A DNA stretch of 10,779 nucleotides from Streptococcus sp. (GTDB taxonomy: Bacteria > Bacillota > Bacilli > Lactobacillales > Streptococcaceae). Positions within the stretch are counted from its first letter, which is position 1. The number at the start of each line of letters is the position of its first letter. Where the stretch lies: contig DOTL01000061.1 in assembly GCA_003521145.1 (NCBI GenBank), forward strand, positions 1 through 10,779, read 5' to 3'. A model generated the notes under the pieces. The model was given only the letters and a program-made list of their open reading frames with translations. It did no database searches and was not told the DNA's origin. The translations under genes and the position numbers were made by a program. Below, in pieces: positions 6,983-10,779 of the stretch.

Positions 6983-8050
6983 ATGAAACTAGAGGTAAAT
7001 TTAACACATAACCCTTATGACATTATTATTGAAAAAGGAGCCCTTAAGACTGTAGGTCAATGGGTGAAGTCACTTTGGGAACCACAAAAGATTGCACTTA
7101 TCACGGATAATCATGTGGGAGCTCTATATGCAGAAAAAGTTAAGCTTAGCTTGGAGCATGAAGGTTTTGAGGTAGTTGTTTTTGATTTCCTAGAAGGTGA
7201 AGCAAGTAAAAATCTTAAAACTGTTAATAAGGCTTATGAGTTTTTGATTAAGAATGGCATGACTCGTAGTGATGGGATTCTTGCTCTTGGTGGTGGTGTT
7301 GTTGGCGACTTGGCAGGCTTTATCGCTTCGACCTATATGCGTGGCATTCACTTCGTTCAGGTTCCAACCAGTCTAACTGCCCAAGTGGATTCATCTATTG
7401 GTGGTAAGACAGGTGTGAACACACCATTTGCTAAAAATATCGTGGGAACTTTTGCTCAGCCTGATGGTGTCTTGATTGACCCTAATGTCCTTGAGACACT
7501 TGGTAAACGTGAATTGATTGAAGGTATGGGTGAGGTTGTCAAATACGGTTTGATTGACGATCCTGAGCTTTGGCACTTGCTTGAAAGCATTGATGGTTCA
7601 GTTCACAGTATCCTAGAAAACTCAGAAACCATCATTTATCGTTCATGTAATGTTAAGCGTAAAATTGTGGTTGAAGATGAGTTTGAAGGTGGCGTCCGTA
7701 TGTACCTAAACTTTGGTCATACGATTGGGCATGCCGTTGAACAAACAGCTGGTTACGGTAAAGTCATGCACGGTGAAGCGGTAGCTATCGGAATGGTTCA
7801 GATTTCACGAGTTGCTGAGGAAAAAGGTCTGATGCCTAAGGGTATCAGACCTCAAATTGCTGAGATGTGTGTCAAATTTGGCTTGCCAGTAGACTATGAG
7901 CCATGGCGTGTTGAGGAGCTTTATACAGCCCTCACACATGACAAAAAAGCTCGTGGTAATAGCATTAAGACAGTTATCGTTCCAGAGATTGGTAAGGCAG
8001 CTATCAATCAAATTCCTTTAGTTGAAATGAAAGAGTACTTGGAGAAATAA
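6983..8050 (+). CDS. aroB: 3-dehydroquinate synthase
   Basis: AroB cyclises DAHP (3-deoxy-D-arabino-heptulosonate 7-phosphate) to 3-dehydroquinate, step two of the pathway, with NAD and zinc. The 355-residue protein shows the NAD-binding GGGVVGD (103-109), the PTSLTAQVDSSIGGKTG stretch (128-144), and zinc ligands E184 (GMGEVVKYG), H246 (FGHTIGH) and H263 (MHGEA), all as in the family. AAGGGA lies five bases before the ATG and 11 bases separate it from aroE. Its TAA is directly followed by the aroC ATG with no gap, which points to coupled expression. Confidence 0.97.
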   Translation: MKLEVNLTHNPYDIIIEKGALKTVGQWVKSLWEPQKIALITDNHVGALYAEKVKLSLEHEGFEVVVFDFLEGEASKNLKTVNKAYEFLIKNGMTRSDGILALGGGVVGDLAGFIASTYMRGIHFVQVPTSLTAQVDSSIGGKTGVNTPFAKNIVGTFAQPDGVLIDPNVLETLGKRELIEGMGEVVKYGLIDDPELWHLLESIDGSVHSILENSETIIYRSCNVKRKIVVEDEFEGGVRMYLNFGHTIGHAVEQTAGYGKVMHGEAVAIGMVQISRVAEEKGLMPKGIRPQIAEMCVKFGLPVDYEPWRVEELYTALTHDKKARGNSIKTVIVPEIGKAAINQIPLVEMKEYLEK

Positions 8051-9217
8051 ATGAGATATTTAACAGCAGGTGAGTCTCACGGCCCACGTTTAACAGCAAT
8101 TATCGAAGGTGTTCCAGCAGGTCTTCCCTTGACGGCTGAAGATATCAATGGTGATTTGAAACGCCGCCAAGGTGGCTATGGTCGTGGTGGCCGTATGAAA
8201 ATCGAGTCTGATAAGGTTGAAATCACTTCTGGTGTTCGTCATGGGAAAACAACAGGGGCTCCAATCACCCTTCATGTTATCAATAAGGACCATCAAAAAT
8301 GGTTGGACATCATGGCTGTGGAAGATATTGAAGACCGTTTGAAAACCAAACGTAAAATCACTCACCCACGTCCAGGACATGCTGACTTGGTTGGTGGTAT
8401 GAAATACCGTTTCGACGATTTGCGTAACTCTTTGGAGCGTTCTAGTGCGCGTGAAACAACTATGCGTGTGGCAGTAGGTGCTGTCGCTAAACGTATCTTG
8501 GCTGAGCTCGATATTGAAATTGTTAATCATGTGGTTGTCTTTGGTGGTAAGGAAATTGACGTGCCTGAGAATTTGACGGTAGCTCAAATCAAGGAATTGG
8601 CTCAACAATCAGAGATTTCAGTCGTTAACCCAGAACGTGAACAAGAAATTAAAGATTATATTGACCAAATCAAAAAAGAAGGTGACACAATCGGTGGTAT
8701 AGTTGAAACTGTCGTTGGCGGCGTCCCTGTTGGTCTTGGCTCTTATGTGCAATGGGATACCAAACTTGATGCTAAGATTGCTCAAGCAGTTGTTTCTATC
8801 AATGCTTTTAAGGGTGTGGAATTTGGTCTTGGTTTCAAGGATGGCTACCTCAAGGGCTCTCAAGTGATGGACGAGATTCTCTGGAATGAAGAGGATGGCT
8901 ATACGCGTCGCACTAACAACCTTGGTGGTTTTGAAGGTGGTATGACCAACGGGCAACCAATTGTGGTACGTGGGGTTATGAAACCCATTCCAACCCTTTA
9001 CAAGCCATTGATGTCAGTAGATATCGAAACACACGAACCTTACAAGGCAACAGTTGAGCGCTCAGATCCAACGGCCTTGCCTGCAGCGGGTTTCGTTATG
9101 GAATCCGTAGTTGCTACAGTCGTAGCCAATGAAATCTTGGACAAATTCTCTTCTGACAACATGGAAGAATTGAAAGAAGCGGTAGCACGTCACCGTGACT
9201 ATGTGAAAAACTTTTAA
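8051..9217 (+). CDS. aroC: Chorismate synthase
   Basis: AroC removes phosphate from EPSP to give chorismate, the last common step to all aromatic amino acids, and needs reduced FMN. The 388 residues match the streptococcal enzyme length. Family landmarks are the N-terminal GESHG with H10, the RRQGGYGRGGRM loop (38-49) with R39 and R45, RPGH with H110, SSARETT (131-137) with R134, and ERSDPTALPAAG (336-347) with D339. The ATG abuts the aroB stop; GGAG (8041-8044) inside the end of aroB serves as the ribosome binding site. The following gap to tyrA (29 bases) is the longest in the operon. Confidence 0.98.
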   Translation: MRYLTAGESHGPRLTAIIEGVPAGLPLTAEDINGDLKRRQGGYGRGGRMKIESDKVEITSGVRHGKTTGAPITLHVINKDHQKWLDIMAVEDIEDRLKTKRKITHPRPGHADLVGGMKYRFDDLRNSLERSSARETTMRVAVGAVAKRILAELDIEIVNHVVVFGGKEIDVPENLTVAQIKELAQQSEISVVNPEREQEIKDYIDQIKKEGDTIGGIVETVVGGVPVGLGSYVQWDTKLDAKIAQAVVSINAFKGVEFGLGFKDGYLKGSQVMDEILWNEEDGYTRRTNNLGGFEGGMTNGQPIVVRGVMKPIPTLYKPLMSVDIETHEPYKATVERSDPTALPAAGFVMESVVATVVANEILDKFSSDNMEELKEAVARHRDYVKNF

Positions 9218-9246
9218 GCAGCATCAGACAATAGATGGGAGTAGTA

Positions 9247-10353
9247 ATGAGTAAGAAAACTATTTATATTGCAGGATTGGGCTTGATTGGTGGCTCCTTG
9301 GCCTTAGGGATTAAAAGAGACCACCCTGATTATGAGATTCTTGGATATAATCGTTCTGACTATTCCCGAAATATTGCGCTTGAGCGTGGTATCGTTGACC
9401 GTGCAACAAGTGATTTCAAAGAGTTTGTCCCACTTGCTGATGTGATTATCTTGGCTGTGCCTATAAAGCAAACGATAGCCTACTTGAAGGAGTTGGCTGA
9501 CTTAGAGCTTAAGGATAATGTTATTATCACAGACGCAGGGTCTACTAAATTGGATATCGTTGAGGCAGGTGAACGTTACCTAATAGGTAAAAATGTTCAG
9601 TTTGTAGGTTCTCACCCTATGGCTGGTTCCCATAAATCAGGGGCTATTGCGGCCGATGTGACACTTTTCGAAAATGCCTATTATATTTTCACACCGACAA
9701 GTCTGACAAGAGAGACAACTACCCCTGAGCTTAAGGACATCTTATCAGGGCTTAAGTCACGATTTGTGGAGATTGATGCGGCTGAACACGACCGTGTAAC
9801 CAGTCAAATCAGTCATTTTCCCCACCTGTTGGCATCAGGTCTTATGGAGCAGGCTGCCGACTATGCGCAGGCTCACGAGATGACCAATCACTTTGCGGCT
9901 GGGGGCTTCCGAGATATGACCCGTATTGCAGAAAGTGAACCTGGCATGTGGGCTTCCATTCTCATGACTAATGGACCAGCTGTTTTGAATCGTATTGAAG
10001 ATTTCAAAAAACGATTGGACCATGTGGCTGATTTGATTAAGGCTGAAGATGAGAATGCTATTTGGGAGTTCTTTGACAACGGTCGTAAGAAGCGTAAAGA
10101 GATGGAAATCCACAAAAAGGGTGGTGTGGAAAGTGCCTTCGATATTTTCGTGGATGTGCCTGACCGAGAGGACGTCATCCTTAGCATTATGGAATTGCTA
10201 CGAGGAACGTCTTTGGTTAACCTTCGTATTAATGAGGAAAATCGTGAGGACATTCACGGTATCCTCCAAATTACTTTTAAAAATGAAAAAGATCGCACAC
10301 ATGCTAAGACTGTTATTGAAGCCAATACAGACTATCATGTGGTGATCGCCTAG
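9247..10353 (+). CDS. tyrA: Prephenate dehydrogenase with ACT domain
   Basis: TyrA oxidatively decarboxylates prephenate to 4-hydroxyphenylpyruvate, the committed step to tyrosine. The Rossmann loop GLGLIGG (10-16) binds NAD, DAGSTK (96-101) and SHPMAGSHKSG (122-132, with H123) form the active site, and SHFPH (189-193) with FRDMTR (221-226) lie in the helical dimer domain. Residues from about 298 to 368 form an ACT domain, which in this family usually binds tyrosine or another amino acid for feedback control. I chose ATG 9247 because GGGAG (9237-9241) lies five bases before it. The ATG at 9235, four codons earlier, has no ribosome binding site. The product is 368 residues. Its stop TAG is part of the ribosome binding site of the next gene. 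Confidence 0.95.
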   Translation: MSKKTIYIAGLGLIGGSLALGIKRDHPDYEILGYNRSDYSRNIALERGIVDRATSDFKEFVPLADVIILAVPIKQTIAYLKELADLELKDNVIITDAGSTKLDIVEAGERYLIGKNVQFVGSHPMAGSHKSGAIAADVTLFENAYYIFTPTSLTRETTTPELKDILSGLKSRFVEIDAAEHDRVTSQISHFPHLLASGLMEQAADYAQAHEMTNHFAAGGFRDMTRIAESEPGMWASILMTNGPAVLNRIEDFKKRLDHVADLIKAEDENAIWEFFDNGRKKRKEMEIHKKGGVESAFDIFVDVPDREDVILSIMELLRGTSLVNLRINEENREDIHGILQITFKNEKDRTHAKTVIEANTDYHVVIA

Positions 10354-10362
10354 GAGAATAAA

Positions 10363-10701
10363 ATGACAAATATTTACGATTTAGCAAATGAGTTGGAACG
10401 TGGCATTCGTGCCCTTCCTGAGTACAAAACTTTGGTAGAGAAAAAAGAAGCTATCGCAGCTGATGCTGAGGCTAGTGCTCTTTTCAAAGAGTTCACTGAT
10501 TTCCAAGAGGATTTCTATGCTAAAATGCAAGCTGGAACAATGCCAACAGCAGAAGAACAAGCAGCTGTTCAAGAATTGGGTCAAAAAGTAGAAGCTAATG
10601 CACTTTTGAAAGAATACTTGGCTGCACAACAAGGTTTGTCTGTTTATTTGAATGATATTGAACGTATCATCTTCAAACCTTTGCAAGAATTGAATAGTTA
10701 A
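10363..10701 (+). CDS. YheA/YlbF-family small helical protein (UPF0342-like)
   Basis: This 112-residue soluble protein starts MTNIYDLANELERGI and is almost entirely predicted helix, rich in alanine, glutamate and lysine, without cysteine, signal or membrane segment. The pattern of paired helices with EFTDFQEDFYAKM in the middle and NDIERIIFKPL near the end matches the YheA/YmcA/YlbF group. In Bacillus, YmcA and YlbF act with YaaT in RNA processing and development, but the role of the YheA branch is not established, and no function should be transferred from position alone. TAGGAGA (10351-10357), overlapping the tyrA stop, lies five bases before the ATG. It is the last gene of the operon seen here. 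Confidence 0.85.
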   Translation: MTNIYDLANELERGIRALPEYKTLVEKKEAIAADAEASALFKEFTDFQEDFYAKMQAGTMPTAEEQAAVQELGQKVEANALLKEYLAAQQGLSVYLNDIERIIFKPLQELNS

Positions 10702-10706
10702 TCAAA

Positions 10707-10734
10707 GAGGGTGTGTCAGTTGACAGGCCCTTTT
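10707..10734 (+). terminator. Likely terminator after the aro-tyrA operon
   Basis: GGG (10709-10711) and CCC (10728-10730) close a hairpin whose inner part is TGTC-AGTT-GACA. One G-G mismatch and one wobble weaken the stem, and only four T residues follow directly. It probably ends or attenuates the operon 6-33 bases after the last stop codon; some read-through is likely. Confidence 0.6.
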
Positions 10735-10760
10735 CTGCATTCAAAAGAGATTGTCTATGA

Positions 10761-10779
10761 TGTGCACCCCAAAAGTTAG
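10761..10779. mobile_element. Possible terminal inverted repeat of an IS3-family element
   Basis: The last 19 bases begin with TG and contain CACCCCAAAAGTTAG, which resembles the outer end of IS3-family insertion sequences (IS150/IS861-like) of streptococci. The window stops inside it, so neither the rest of the element nor a transposase can be seen, and the call rests on resemblance from memory. Confidence 0.4.

Noticed and set aside
8090..8608. 172-codon minus-strand open frame inside aroC
   Set aside because: It lies wholly opposite conserved aroC codons, has no recognisable motif, and is best explained as a shadow frame.
9235..9246. Earlier ATG for tyrA giving four more residues
   Set aside because: No ribosome binding site precedes it, and the GGGAG that serves the later ATG lies inside this extension.

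Overview
This window looks like core chromosome of a low-GC Gram-positive coccus, most likely a Streptococcus of the salivarius/thermophilus group. The support is the enolase sequence, the AAGGAG-type ribosome binding sites, the extended -10 promoters, and a gene order (rRNA-methyltransferase-like gene, aroD, aroE, aroB, aroC, tyrA, small YheA-like gene) that I recognise as streptococcal. Species assignment is from memory of protein style, not from a search.

Layout. Bases 1-133 hold the eno promoter; 134-1438 is enolase (glycolysis), closed by a strong terminator near 1460-1487. Bases 1439-1944 form a gene-poor spacer. It carries a minus-strand small gene of 61 codons (1590-1774) with its own ribosome binding site, probable promoter and terminator, broken by the loss of one base in a T run at 1704-1708. 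From 4125 down to 1945 on the minus strand lies a lipoteichoic-acid-synthase-type membrane phosphotransferase with a TTG start and a consensus promoter inside a 9-bp inverted repeat. The intergenic region 4126-4286 holds that promoter and, facing the other way, an extended -10 placed so close to the next ATG that the transcript is predicted to be leaderless.

From 4287 to 10701 seven plus-strand genes are packed with overlaps or short gaps (at most 29 bases): an RlmI-like PUA/SAM methyltransferase, aroD, aroE, aroB, aroC, tyrA and a YheA/YlbF-family protein. AroB, AroD, AroE and AroC catalyse steps 2, 3, 4 and 7 of the shikimate pathway to chorismate, and TyrA (with a regulatory ACT domain) commits prephenate to tyrosine. 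Steps 1, 5 and 6 (DAHP synthase, shikimate kinase, EPSP synthase) are not encoded here. A hairpin with a short T run follows the last gene. The window ends in a 19-base sequence resembling the terminal inverted repeat of an IS3-family insertion sequence.

I found no new defence, mobile or biosynthetic system. The points most worth checking are the frameshifted small gene (whose break sits on an A-AAT-TTG slippery heptamer), the predicted leaderless start of the operon, the possible operator over the lipoteichoic acid gene promoter, and the possible IS end after the operon.
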